From contig CAIKMD010000007.1 of the NCBI GenBank assembly GCA_903828515.1, positions 62,001-126,000 of the forward strand: DNA of 64,000 nucleotides, in the 5' to 3' direction. The notes beneath the pieces were generated by a model, which made no database searches, was not told where the DNA came from, and saw nothing but the letters and a program-made list of their open reading frames with translations. Source of the stretch: an uncultured Rhodospirillales bacterium (GTDB lineage: Bacteria; Pseudomonadota; Alphaproteobacteria; ATCC43930; CGMCC-115725). Below, piece after piece: positions 6,662 through 15,672 of the stretch (its first letter is position 1; every line of letters starts with the position of its first letter). The translations under genes were made by a program, and so were the position numbers.

Positions 6662-8460
6662 TGCGCCGTCCGCCGGCCGGCGGGGCCCTCGTTGAGGGTA
6701 AGGTTGTGGGCGGTATTGATGATACCGACATGAGAAAAGGCCTGCGGGAAATTGCCGAGGAACCGCCGCGCGCGCGGATCGAATTCCTCGGCAAGCAGCC
6801 CGACATCGTTGCGAATGGATAAAAGCTGCTCGAACAACTCGCGCGCTTCCCGGTGGCGCCCCATCAGCGCCAGGTTATCGGCCATCCAGAACGAGCAGAT
6901 CAGAAAAGTGCCCTCGCCCGGCGGCAGGCCTTCGTGGACGGTGCCGGTGCGGTAGCGCAGGACGAAGCCATCGACGGTGAGATCGCGCCGGATGGCATCC
7001 GCCGTGGCAATGACGCGCGGATCGTCGGCGGGCAGGAAGCCGACCAATGGAATGCGCAGGAGCGCGGCATCCAATTCGGCGGCACCGTAACGCTGCACGA
7101 AAGCGCCGCGGGTGCGGTCGAAACCTTTTTCGCAAACCTCGGCGTGGATGGCGTCGCGCACCGCTTTCCAGCGTTCGACCGGGCCGACGAGTCCGAAGGA
7201 CTCGACCGATTTGACGGCGCGATCGAATGCGACCCAGGCCATGACGGCGGAATGGGTATAGCGCTGCTCCGGCCCGCGCATTTCCCAAATCCCCGAATCG
7301 GGCAATTGCCAATGACCTTCGAGGTGATCGAGCAGGGCTTTCTGAACGTTCCGCACGTCGTCATGAGCCTTGATACCGTAAAGATCGGCGGAGTAGACGG
7401 CGCCCATGATTTCGCCGAATACATCGGTCTGCCGCTGGGTATGCGCGGCGTTGCCGATGCGAACCGGGCTGCTGCCCTGATGGCCGGCGAGCCATGGCAA
7501 CTCGAATTCCGGCAGTCGTCGCTCGCCGCCGATGCCGTACATCACCTGGATCTCGGCCGGCGAGCCGGCCACCGCGCGCAACAGCCATTCGCGCCATGCC
7601 ATCGCTTCGTTGCGGTATCCCGAGAGTAAAAGCGAATGGAGCGTGAAAGCCGCGTCGCGCAACCAGCAAAACCGGTAATCCCAGTTGCGGATGCCGCCGA
7701 TCAGTTCGGGCAATGAGGTGGTGGCCGCCGCGACGATGCCGCCGGTCGGCGCATAGGTGAGCGCCTTCAGGGTCAGCAATGAGCGCATGACCGGCTCATG
7801 CCACTCGCCGCGATCCACGTAATGCCCGCTCCAGCGGCGCCATCGCTCCTCGGTTTCCTGGAGCGCGGCTACCGCGTCGATCGCGCGCGGCCCATCGCGG
7901 TGCGACGGATAACCGCTCAGCACGAAGGGCACTTCGTCTCCGGCGGCAACGGTGAATGCCGCCACCGTCGTCGTCCCGCGGGAATCGAGCGGGACCGGCG
8001 CGCGCAGCAAAAGCGCGTCCGGACCGGCAATCGCGCGCAAGCCGTCCCGGCCTTGGCGGACCCACGGCACGGTGCGGCCGTAATCGAAGCGAAAGATCGC
8101 TTCCATGCGCATCGGCACGGAACCGCTCTCGCCGCGAACGATGCGAATGGTGTTCACCGCATCGGGGCGCCCTGGGAGCGACATGAAGTCGATCAGCGTG
8201 ACTTCGCCATTTTCGGTACGAAAACGGGTTTCCAGAATCATCGTGTCGGGCCGGTAACGGCGTTCGACCGCGAGAATCGGAACCGAGGGCGCGATCAGCC
8301 AGCGTCCGTTCTCGGGCCCGCCGAGAAGCGCGGCGAAACACGCGGGCGAATCAAACCGTGGCAGGCCCAACCAATCGATCGAACCGTCGCGGCCGACCAA
8401 GGCGCAGGTGAGACAATTGCCGATTAACGCGTAATCTTCGATGCGGAGCGCCATCCGCAT
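6658..8460 (-). CDS. glycoside hydrolase family 15 (glucoamylase/trehalase-like)
   Basis: A 600-residue cytoplasmic enzyme, normal for the bacterial GH15 group that hydrolyses terminal alpha-glucosidic bonds in maltodextrins or trehalose. The N-terminal 230 residues form the beta-sandwich (starting RIEDYALIGNCLTCALVGRD); the (alpha/alpha)6 barrel has the conserved GGIRNWDYRFCWLRDA block near residue 285 and the C-terminal acid-base region LAEEFDPRARRFLGNFPQAF near 555. No signal peptide. The first ATG is at 8460, a second at 8454. An exact EcfG-type promoter ends three bases upstream of 8460, so translation may be leaderless or start at 8454. Trehalose breakdown would fit stress recovery, but substrate is not decided by sequence. 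Confidence 0.85.
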   Translation of the reverse strand: MRMALRIEDYALIGNCLTCALVGRDGSIDWLGLPRFDSPACFAALLGGPENGRWLIAPSVPILAVERRYRPDTMILETRFRTENGEVTLIDFMSLPGRPDAVNTIRIVRGESGSVPMRMEAIFRFDYGRTVPWVRQGRDGLRAIAGPDALLLRAPVPLDSRGTTTVAAFTVAAGDEVPFVLSGYPSHRDGPRAIDAVAALQETEERWRRWSGHYVDRGEWHEPVMRSLLTLKALTYAPTGGIVAAATTSLPELIGGIRNWDYRFCWLRDAAFTLHSLLLSGYRNEAMAWREWLLRAVAGSPAEIQVMYGIGGERRLPEFELPWLAGHQGSSPVRIGNAAHTQRQTDVFGEIMGAVYSADLYGIKAHDDVRNVQKALLDHLEGHWQLPDSGIWEMRGPEQRYTHSAVMAWVAFDRAVKSVESFGLVGPVERWKAVRDAIHAEVCEKGFDRTRGAFVQRYGAAELDAALLRIPLVGFLPADDPRVIATADAIRRDLTVDGFVLRYRTGTVHEGLPPGEGTFLICSFWMADNLALMGRHREARELFEQLLSIRNDVGLLAEEFDPRARRFLGNFPQAFSHVGIINTAHNLTLNEGPAGRRTAH

Positions 8461-8462
8461 TA

Positions 8463-8488
8463 AACGTTCGAGCCGGGCAAGGTGTTCC
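8463..8488 (-). promoter_or_regulatory. EcfG-type promoter abutting the GH15 start (exact)
   Basis: Minus strand GGAAC at 8488-8484, 17-base spacer, CGTT at 8466-8463. It lies immediately before the first ATG (8460), so the transcript would start at or inside the start codon. It is either a leaderless-mRNA promoter or a chance match. Confidence 0.5.
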
Positions 8489-8600
8489 CAGGGGTTCAGC
8501 CTCGACGGCGGCAGTGGAAAATGCCACGATTGCCGTGGGTTGCAGCCCGGATGCAAGGCGAATGACGGGCTGCGGCACCGGTATGGGGACGCGACGGGGA

Positions 8601-9653
8601 ATGATCCGGTATCCGAAATACGCGACGACGGTGATCGGCGCGCACAGCGTGCCGGACTGGTACGAGGCGCTCGATCGGCTGGTCGCGGTCGGTCAGTTGT
8701 CGATGGCATCCATGGCGGACGCTCAATACCGGGCAAGCGAGGCCGCCATCCTCGATCAGGAACTTGCCGATATCGACGTCGTCACGGGCGGCGAGCTGCA
8801 CCGGCGGACCAACAACCGCCATTCGCCGCCCAACGCGATGCTGAACTATTTCTGGCAGAAGATTCCCGCGTTTCAGGGCGCGACGCGGCCGATGCCGATC
8901 ACCAAACACGATCCTTACGTGTTTCACCCCGCGGCGACCTGTACCGGCCCCATCGCCGAGACGATCGATCTCGGCCTCGTCGACGAATTCAAGATGGTCT
9001 CGGCGCTGACGCGCCGGCCGGTCAAGATCACCATGACCGGCCCCCACATGCTCGCCAAGGTCACCTATGACGAGCATTATAAAGACATCGCGAAAATGAT
9101 GGCCGATATCGGCAAATTGCTCCGCTACAATTTCAGGATGCTGGCCGAAGCAGGCTGCAGGCATATTCAGATCGACGAGCCGCTCTATACGATGTCGGAT
9201 GAAGACGAGGTGCGGGCCGGGGTCGATGCGATCAATCTCGCGATCGCGGATCTTCCCGATACGGTGCATGTCTCGACCCATATCTGTCAGGGCAATTACG
9301 CCGTCGGCAAGGACTATGACGGGCAGATCGGCCACCGGTATTTCGATACCGGACGCTACAAGGCCGATCTCATTTCCCAGATCGACTGCGCGGCCTATCT
9401 GATCGAATACGATATGACGCATCACTTCGAAGGGTTCCTCGGCGAGAAACAACTCGGCGTCGGCGCGGTCGATGTGCAGGACCCGAAGGTCGAAAGCGGG
9501 GAAACCATTGCCGCGCGCATCCGCGACAACAAATGGCTGGCGCCCGATCAGACCATCATCACCAGTTCGTGCGGCTTCAACCATCTGCCCCGACAGACCG
9601 TCTTGGGTAAGCTCAAGGCGATGACCGACGCCAAACACATTCTCGGCGGGTGA
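8601..9653 (+). CDS. cobalamin-independent methionine synthase (MetE C-domain)-like protein
   Basis: About 350 residues, corresponding only to the C-terminal catalytic barrel of MetE. The zinc-ligand pattern is visible: His and Cys in HVSTHICQGN, Glu in the following barrel strand and Cys in ITSSCGFNHL near the C-terminus. Such short MetE-like proteins act as methyltransferases to homocysteine or thiols with varied donors, or in catabolic demethylation; the substrate is unknown. Start choice is uncertain: ATG at 8601 (MIRYPKYATTVIGAH) fits the family, but 8583 is possible. The downstream kinase gene starts within 12 bases and may be co-transcribed. Confidence 0.75.
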   Translation: MIRYPKYATTVIGAHSVPDWYEALDRLVAVGQLSMASMADAQYRASEAAILDQELADIDVVTGGELHRRTNNRHSPPNAMLNYFWQKIPAFQGATRPMPITKHDPYVFHPAATCTGPIAETIDLGLVDEFKMVSALTRRPVKITMTGPHMLAKVTYDEHYKDIAKMMADIGKLLRYNFRMLAEAGCRHIQIDEPLYTMSDEDEVRAGVDAINLAIADLPDTVHVSTHICQGNYAVGKDYDGQIGHRYFDTGRYKADLISQIDCAAYLIEYDMTHHFEGFLGEKQLGVGAVDVQDPKVESGETIAARIRDNKWLAPDQTIITSSCGFNHLPRQTVLGKLKAMTDAKHILGG

Positions 9654-9664
9654 GTCGAAGCGTC

Positions 9665-11725
9665 ATGTCGGATCAACGCCAAGAGTCGTCCGCGAAAAGC
9701 ATGGAGCATCGCGATATCCAGCGATTGCTCGATGCCATCGCGGCGGACAGCGCGGATCCTCTCTTCGTCAAGGATGCCAACGGCACGTTTCTGTTCGCGA
9801 ACGCGGCGACGGCCACGATGATGCGGGTCGCGAACGCGGATGCGCTCATCGGCCGCCGCGACGAAGACGTGATGCCGGCGCACGCGGCGCATTTCGCAAG
9901 ACTGTCCGACAAGTCCACGATGGACCGTGGCGAGCCGTTGTCCTTCGAGGGGGATTTCGGCGGTCGACGTTATCAGTGCCGGAAAAGCCCGTGGCGCGAT
10001 GTGGACGGACGGGTGATCGGGGTGATCGGCACGGCGCACGAAATTTTGCCCGATCAGCCCAGTCCGGCCCTGTTCCGTGAGAACCAGGAAATGCTGGATC
10101 TCGCCCAGGCGGCGGGACAGATGGGGCTCTTCGAATGGCAGGTTCAGGCGGAGACGGTGCGCCTGTCGCCGAATTTCCTCGCGCTCTATGGGCTCGGCGC
10201 GTTCGATGGGCGGTATGAAACCTGGCTCGCGTCGATTCATCGCGAAGACCGGGCGCGCGTCGTCGATCTGTTCGATCATGCTTTCGCGACGAAATCCCGC
10301 GAGGCCGCGATCGAGTTCCGCATCGTCAAAGCCGATAGCGGCGAGGTCAAATGGATGGAGGCGCGCAACGTCGTCTTCTACGACGATCGGCAGCGCGCGG
10401 TCCGGGTCGTCGGCGTCAACGCCGACATCACGCAGCGCAAACGCACGACGCTCGATCTGCTGGCCCTCGCGGACACGCTCGAAGAGCGCGTGCGCGAACG
10501 AACGCGCGAACTTCAGGCCGAAAACGAAGCGCGCAAGACGGCCGAGGCCGCGTTGCGCCAGGCGCAAAAGATGGAAGCCGTCGGCCAGCTCACCGGCGGC
10601 GTCGCGCACGACTTCAACAATCTACTCACCATCGTGCAGGGCGGGCTCGAGATGATCGGCCGGCAGGTCGCCACGCTGGACGTCTCACCGGCTGCGATCC
10701 GTATCGCGCGCGGACGCGACATGGCGCTCCAGGGCGTACAGCGCGCGGCCACCCTGACGAAACGCCTGCTCGCGTTTTCGCGCCAGCAACCCCTGGAGCC
10801 GAAACCGTTCGACGCGAACCGACTGGTTTCCGAAATTTCCGAGCTGCTGCGTCGAACGCTGGGCGAGACCGTGGTGCTGGAGACGGTTTTGGCCGGCGGG
10901 TTGTGGAGCGTCAACGTCGATGCCAACCAGCTCGAGAACGCGATTCTCAATCTGGCGGTCAATGCGCGCGATGCCGCGCCCAATGGCGGCAAGGTGACGA
11001 TCGAGACCGCGAATTGTTATCTCGACCAAGCCTATGTCACGACGATCTCCGAACCGGTCAAGCCCGGCCAGTATGTTCAGATCGCGGTCGCCGATACCGG
11101 AATCGGCATGAATCCGGCGACGCTCGATCGGGTGTTCGAACCGTTCTTCACCACCAAAGGCGTCGGCAAGGGCACGGGCCTGGGGCTGAGTCAGGTCTAT
11201 GGCTTCGTGCGCCAATCCGACGGACATGTGAAGATCTACAGCGAGGTCGGCGCGGGAACGACCGTGAAGATCTATCTGCCGCGTCACATCGGTGAAGGTG
11301 ACATCCCCGACCACGCGCCGCGAACGGCGGATACCGTTTACGCCGTCGGGACCGAGACGATCCTGCTCGTCGAGGACGACGAGACGCTGCGCGCCTACGG
11401 CATCGATGTGCTGACCGAACTCGGCTATCGGGTTTTCGATGCGGCGAACGGCGCGGCCGCGCTTGAAGCCCTCGAGCGGGTTCCCGACGTCGATCTGTTG
11501 TTCACTGACATCATGATGCCCGGCGGCATGAATGGACGTCAGCTCGCCGACGAGGCGCAGCGCCGTCGTCCGGGGCTCAAGGTACTCTTCACAACCGGCT
11601 ATACGCGGAACGCGATCGTCCATCACGGGCGTCTCGACCCGGACGTTCACCTGATCAGCAAGCCGTTTTCGTTCGACGACCTTGCCGCGAAGATACGCGC
11701 GATCCTCGAGGAAGCGCCCGGTTAA
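9665..11725 (+). CDS. soluble PAS hybrid histidine kinase with receiver
   Basis: A 686-residue cytoplasmic sensor kinase with no membrane segments. Order: PAS 1 (about residues 20-125), PAS 2 (about 145-260), coiled coil (270-305), HisKA with phospho-His in GGVAHDFNNLL (about 320), HATPase with NAVNARDAA, DTGIGM and GTGLGLSQVYGF (430-545), and a C-terminal REC domain (565-680) with the phospho-Asp in LLFTDIMMPGG and Lys in SKPFSF. The HDFNN H-box is typical of a large hybrid-kinase group in alphaproteobacteria. The start may be the ATG at 9665 or a GTG at 9650 that overlaps the previous stop. No paired response regulator is adjacent. Confidence 0.9.
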   Translation: MSDQRQESSAKSMEHRDIQRLLDAIAADSADPLFVKDANGTFLFANAATATMMRVANADALIGRRDEDVMPAHAAHFARLSDKSTMDRGEPLSFEGDFGGRRYQCRKSPWRDVDGRVIGVIGTAHEILPDQPSPALFRENQEMLDLAQAAGQMGLFEWQVQAETVRLSPNFLALYGLGAFDGRYETWLASIHREDRARVVDLFDHAFATKSREAAIEFRIVKADSGEVKWMEARNVVFYDDRQRAVRVVGVNADITQRKRTTLDLLALADTLEERVRERTRELQAENEARKTAEAALRQAQKMEAVGQLTGGVAHDFNNLLTIVQGGLEMIGRQVATLDVSPAAIRIARGRDMALQGVQRAATLTKRLLAFSRQQPLEPKPFDANRLVSEISELLRRTLGETVVLETVLAGGLWSVNVDANQLENAILNLAVNARDAAPNGGKVTIETANCYLDQAYVTTISEPVKPGQYVQIAVADTGIGMNPATLDRVFEPFFTTKGVGKGTGLGLSQVYGFVRQSDGHVKIYSEVGAGTTVKIYLPRHIGEGDIPDHAPRTADTVYAVGTETILLVEDDETLRAYGIDVLTELGYRVFDAANGAAALEALERVPDVDLLFTDIMMPGGMNGRQLADEAQRRRPGLKVLFTTGYTRNAIVHHGRLDPDVHLISKPFSFDDLAAKIRAILEEAPG

Positions 11726-11728
11726 GGC

Positions 11729-12559
11729 TCACTCCCAGGTGTAGCAAAGCACCGCGGCCGCGCCGAGCTGATAGCTTGTCTGGGTGATCGGGCTGCTGGC
11801 GGCGGAGCCGAGCAGCTTCTCGATTCCGGCGCTCGCGCTGACGAACCAGTTCTTGTCGAAGTGATAAAACGCCGAGACGCCGAGATTGACGTTCTTGATG
11901 CCGCCATTGGCGGTATAGGGCCTGAACATCGATTGCGGTTGGGCGTGTTGCGGGCTGATGCCGAAATAGGTGTTCATATAGTTGTCGTCGGCGAAGGTGA
12001 CCGAGGGGCCGACGAAGACTTGCAGCGTCTCGTTGGCGACGACTGGCATGTAAGCGGAAAGATCGCCGATCACGCCGCTCTGGCCGGTGACGCGCGCCCT
12101 TATGTCAGCGTGAAAGATGACCGGCAGGAACGCGATCTCGCCAAAGAGTTTCGGCTCGAGCGCGGGATCGACATTGCCGGTCCCGCTGAGGCGCGTCGCC
12201 GCGTTGTGCTCGCGTCCCATGTCGTAGGTCATCGCGACGCCGGCGCGATAGGTCGCGCCGCGCAGGATGTTGACGCCGATCCCTTCGCCCATCGATGCGA
12301 AGGCGATGTCCTTATATCGGACGTCGAATTCGGGAGCAGGAGCCAACCGGTTGCTGTTCGAGCCTTCATAGGCCGGTAATGACGCGACGCCCATGCCGAC
12401 GGTGAAATCCCAATCCGGCATCGCGCCGCCCAGCGGACGCAGCACGATTCCCGGCGCATTCTGCCAATCGGCCAACGGTGCCGACGATTGCGCCGATGCC
12501 TGCGCGGCGAACAGAAGGACCGCGATACCGAATCCGAACGAACGCCAACCGAAAACCAT
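11729..12559 (-). CDS. MipA/OmpV-family outer-membrane protein
   Basis: A 276-residue protein with a signal peptide (VLLFAAQASAQ, cleavage near residue 24) and a beta-barrel-like mature region of alternating hydrophobic strands ending in the C-terminal aromatic motif ...CYTWE. MipA/OmpV proteins are outer-membrane beta-barrels; MipA was described as a scaffold for murein hydrolase/synthase complexes, others as adhesins or porins. The in-frame region upstream of 12559 is basic and non-signal-like. A divergent promoter region shared with ku contains an exact EcfG-type match pointing this way (12695-12720), with a leader of about 130 bases. Confidence 0.8.
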   Translation of the reverse strand: MVFGWRSFGFGIAVLLFAAQASAQSSAPLADWQNAPGIVLRPLGGAMPDWDFTVGMGVASLPAYEGSNSNRLAPAPEFDVRYKDIAFASMGEGIGVNILRGATYRAGVAMTYDMGREHNAATRLSGTGNVDPALEPKLFGEIAFLPVIFHADIRARVTGQSGVIGDLSAYMPVVANETLQVFVGPSVTFADDNYMNTYFGISPQHAQPQSMFRPYTANGGIKNVNLGVSAFYHFDKNWFVSASAGIEKLLGSAASSPITQTSYQLGAAAVLCYTWE

Positions 12560-12688
12560 TTTACGACCCACTAAAGAATGCTTCCCACGGCGATGATGAT
12601 GCCGACAAAGCGTTACCGAGGCAATCTTCGCGTTTCGATTTCGCCGCGATGACATCGTGTGCGGTGCGATATGACGGCGTTTGGTACG

Positions 12689-12713
12689 GGAACGAACGAA
12701 GCGCTCGATCGTT
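12689..12713 (+). promoter_or_regulatory. EcfG-type promoter of ku (exact)
   Basis: GGAAC at 12689-12693, 16-base spacer, CGTT at 12710-12713, 33 bases before the ku start. It physically overlaps the leftward match at 12695-12720. Confidence 0.8.
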
Positions 12714-12720
12714 TGGTTCC
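12695..12720 (-). promoter_or_regulatory. EcfG-type promoter facing the mipA-like gene (exact)
   Basis: Minus strand GGAAC at 12720-12716, 17-base spacer, CGTT at 12698-12695. It overlaps the ku promoter on the other strand, so the two probably exclude each other. Confidence 0.6.
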
Positions 12721-12745
12721 TCGTTGAACCCGATGGGAGTCATCG

Positions 12746-13669
12746 ATGGCCGTTTCCCGACGCAAGAAGACCGTAACGGCGAAGAAGGCAGTGTCGGCCG
12801 GACGTCAAGGTCGTGCGCGCGACTCTGACGTTGAGGCGAAAAAGCCCGGTCTGTCGCGTCGCCCGCTCTGGGAAGGTCATTTGCGCCTGTCGCTGGTCAG
12901 TTGCCCGGTCGCGCTTTATCCGGCGACCACGCATACCAACGACATATCGTTTCATTTGCTCAATCCGAAGACCAATAACCGCATCCGCATGATTCCGACC
13001 GATCCCGACACCGGCCCGGTCGAGCGAAACGATCTGGTCAAAGGCTATGAGCTCGAAAACAACCGCTATGTCGTTCTGACGCCCGAGGATCTCGACGCGG
13101 TGAAACTCGAAACCACCCACACGCTCGACATCGAGCGCTTCGTCGATGCCGGCGACATCGACCGGCTGTACTGGAACGACCCGTTCTTCCTCCTGCCATC
13201 CGAGGATTCGGGCATCGAGGCCTATACCGTCATCCGCGACGCGATGGCCGATGCCGGCCGCATCGCCCTGGGCCGCGTGGTCATGCACACCCGCGAGCGG
13301 CTGATGGCGCTGGAGGCGCGCGACAACGGCCTGGTCGCCTATAGCCTGCGCATGGCGGACGAGGTGATCGACGCCAAAAAAGCGTTCCGCGACATCCCGA
13401 ATAAGAAACCGGATCGCCGGATGATCGAGATCGCCGAAAAGATCATCGCCCAGCAGGAAGGCCCCTTCGCGCCGGCCGAATTCACCGATCGTTATGAAAA
13501 GGCGCTGCGCGATCTCATCCGCAGCAAGGAGCGCGGCGAGAAGCTCGTGACCGCCGCGCCGCCGGAAGATACCAACGTGATCGATCTGATGAAGGTTCTG
13601 CAGCGCAGCCTGAAGGGAAGCGGAAAGCCCGCTGCCGCGTCGCCGGCGCGCAAACGCAGCGCCCGTTAG
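12746..13669 (+). CDS. ku: Ku-family DNA end-binding protein (NHEJ)
   Basis: A 307-residue bacterial Ku homologue. Ku dimers ring broken DNA ends and recruit LigD for non-homologous end joining. After a 40-residue basic N-terminal extension come the Ku core motifs: LWEGHLRLSLVSCPVALYPA, VERNDLVKGYELENNRYVVL, GDIDRLYWNDPFFLLP and LGRVVMHTRERLMALEARD. The C-terminus is Lys/Arg-rich, as in other bacterial Ku proteins where it helps DNA and LigD binding. A GGGAG site precedes the ATG. An exact EcfG-type promoter lies upstream. ligD is convergent, sharing a 4-base interlocked stop region. Confidence 0.95.
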   Translation: MAVSRRKKTVTAKKAVSAGRQGRARDSDVEAKKPGLSRRPLWEGHLRLSLVSCPVALYPATTHTNDISFHLLNPKTNNRIRMIPTDPDTGPVERNDLVKGYELENNRYVVLTPEDLDAVKLETTHTLDIERFVDAGDIDRLYWNDPFFLLPSEDSGIEAYTVIRDAMADAGRIALGRVVMHTRERLMALEARDNGLVAYSLRMADEVIDAKKAFRDIPNKKPDRRMIEIAEKIIAQQEGPFAPAEFTDRYEKALRDLIRSKERGEKLVTAAPPEDTNVIDLMKVLQRSLKGSGKPAAASPARKRSAR

Positions 13670-15672
13670 CGCTTGCTCTTTTCTAAGGCGCGGCGCGCGG
13701 CAGCGAGCGGCGTTGCCGATTTGTGCAGATCTCGCCACGGATCGGCCCGTTTCAACAAGGCACCGGCGGTGCGCAAGGTAAAGGCGAGCGGATCGAGGCC
13801 GTTTCGCAATTGCGACCAGGGCAGCGGCGTGGCAATCGGTGCATGCGGGCGTGCGCGCGGCGACCACGGCGCGACCGCCGTCGAACTTCGATCGTTCCGG
13901 AGATAATCGAGGAAGATTTTTCCGCTGCGCGCTTTCTTCGCCATGGTCGCGATATAGGCGTCCGGGCGGTCGGCGACCATCTGCAGGCAAAACTGGTGCG
14001 CGAAGTCCTTGACGTCCGGCCACGTCGCCGGATCGCGGGCGGTGCCCTTGATGGCGGCGGTGACATGCAATCCCTTGCCGCCAGTGGTTTTGACGAACGG
14101 CTCCAATCCCAAAGCCTTCAGCCGGTCGCGAACTTCCTTCGCGGCGGCGATGACGCGGTCGAAGTCGATATCGGGAGCGGGGTCGAGGTCGAAGATGATC
14201 CGCTCGGGCACGTCCGGCGCGTCGCGCTGGCAGCCCCACGGGTGCAGCTCGAGGACCGCCGCCTGGGCGAGGCTAACCAATCCGGGCTCGTCGTCGATGG
14301 CGAGATAAGGCTCGGCCTCGCCCGTAACCTTGATCGGTCGCGCGCCGCTCGCCTGTTGATGAGCGTGGCGCTGAAAGAATTTTTGGCCGTCGATGCCGTC
14401 GGGCGCGCGGACCAGCGAGAGCGGCCGTGCCGCCACGTGAAGCAGAATGCGGTCGGCGAAGGCCTCGTAGTGTTTCGCCAGGTCGAGCTTGCTGAAAGCC
14501 GGGTCGGGCTTCGCCGTCGGCCACATCGCCTTGTCGGGATGAGTGATGACGATGCCGGCGATCTCGACGTGCGGTTCGCCGGGTTTCGTCAGCGGGCGCT
14601 TGGGCATCTTGTCACCTCTGCTCCTCCTGCCGGTGGCGCGTGTCGGTTGCGCCTCGGGGACCACGGCGGATGCGGGCTTGTCCTCGCGCAAACCCTTGTA
14701 GCTCGCCTGTCGTAACAATCCTGCTTGCGTGATCGTGCCGAATTCGACCTCGGCGACCAGGGTAGGCTTCACCCACTGTACGTCATGCGTCCGATCGACC
14801 GCACCGGTAAACGGCGATTTGGCAACCTGCAACGGCTTGAGCTTCGACAAGAGCGCGCGCGACGTCGCGGGATTGAAGCCGGTGCCGACTCGTCCGAGAT
14901 AGATGAACCGGCCATCGCGGAAAGCGCCGACCAGGAGCGAGCGCAACGTTGTCTGATTGCCCCACCAGCCGCCGATGACGACTTCCTGTCCGGCCCGGCA
15001 TTTCGACTTGGTCCAGCTATCGCTGCGACCGGAATGATAGGGTGCGTCGAGTCGCTTCGAGATGACGCCTTCGAGGCCCAATCGGCATGCGGCATTCAGC
15101 ACGCTCTCGCCGGACGAACCAAAATGCTCGACGAAACGCAACCGTTTGGATCTCTTCGCGTGGAGATCCAGCAGATCTGTCAGGACGGCCTTGCGGTCGC
15201 GCAGGCCCAATTCGCGCAGGTCGCGCCCGTCGGCGTAAAGCGCATCGAACACGAAGAAGACAAGACCGGAGGTGGCCGCTTCCGACAAAGCCTGCTGAAG
15301 CGCGCCGAAATCGGCGACGCCGTTGGCATCGAGCGCGCAAATCTCGCCATCGATCAGGCAGTCGGGCAGGGCGTCGCCATCGCGCGCGATTTCGGGAAAC
15401 CGGGTCGTCCAATCCAACCCGTTTCGCGTCAGCAATCGTGCCTTGCGGTCTTCGACGCGCATCTGCACGCGATAGCCGTCGAATTTGATTTCGTGGACCC
15501 AGCCTGGGGTGCCCGGCGGAGCCGATACGATGCGGCACAATTGCGGTTTGACGAATTTCAGAAGCAGCGCGGTTCGGCCTAGACCTTGCGTCGCTTTAGA
15601 CTCTTTTTTTTTGACTCGGCGTTTCGCGCAACGGGTGATGCGGTTACCGATGTCGGGGGTCGGCTGTTCCAT
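13666..15672 (-). CDS. ligD: LigD ligase-polymerase part (separated from its nuclease domain by a frame change)
   Basis: This frame carries the ATP-dependent ligase domain (catalytic Lys in HEIKFDGYRV, DGEICALD, then GLEGVISKR) and, after a linker, the primase-polymerase domain (DLDPAPDIDFDRVI with the Asp pair, TTGGKGLHV). These join ends and fill gaps in NHEJ. If translated alone it could start at ATG 15672 (668 residues), but there is no convincing ribosome site. Normal LigD of the Pseudomonas layout is one chain, nuclease-ligase-polymerase, about 840-870 residues. Here the nuclease domain (15579-16274) is in another frame with an A9 run at the overlap; one extra A would fuse them. Confidence 0.85.
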   Translation of the reverse strand: MEQPTPDIGNRITRCAKRRVKKKESKATQGLGRTALLLKFVKPQLCRIVSAPPGTPGWVHEIKFDGYRVQMRVEDRKARLLTRNGLDWTTRFPEIARDGDALPDCLIDGEICALDANGVADFGALQQALSEAATSGLVFFVFDALYADGRDLRELGLRDRKAVLTDLLDLHAKRSKRLRFVEHFGSSGESVLNAACRLGLEGVISKRLDAPYHSGRSDSWTKSKCRAGQEVVIGGWWGNQTTLRSLLVGAFRDGRFIYLGRVGTGFNPATSRALLSKLKPLQVAKSPFTGAVDRTHDVQWVKPTLVAEVEFGTITQAGLLRQASYKGLREDKPASAVVPEAQPTRATGRRSRGDKMPKRPLTKPGEPHVEIAGIVITHPDKAMWPTAKPDPAFSKLDLAKHYEAFADRILLHVAARPLSLVRAPDGIDGQKFFQRHAHQQASGARPIKVTGEAEPYLAIDDEPGLVSLAQAAVLELHPWGCQRDAPDVPERIIFDLDPAPDIDFDRVIAAAKEVRDRLKALGLEPFVKTTGGKGLHVTAAIKGTARDPATWPDVKDFAHQFCLQMVADRPDAYIATMAKKARSGKIFLDYLRNDRSSTAVAPWSPRARPHAPIATPLPWSQLRNGLDPLAFTLRTAGALLKRADPWRDLHKSATPLAAARRALEKSKR

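Noticed and set aside
13723-14715. Long plus-strand frame antisense to ligD
   Set aside because: A high-GC shadow of the ligase-polymerase coding frame; its sequence is Arg-rich and shows no domain.
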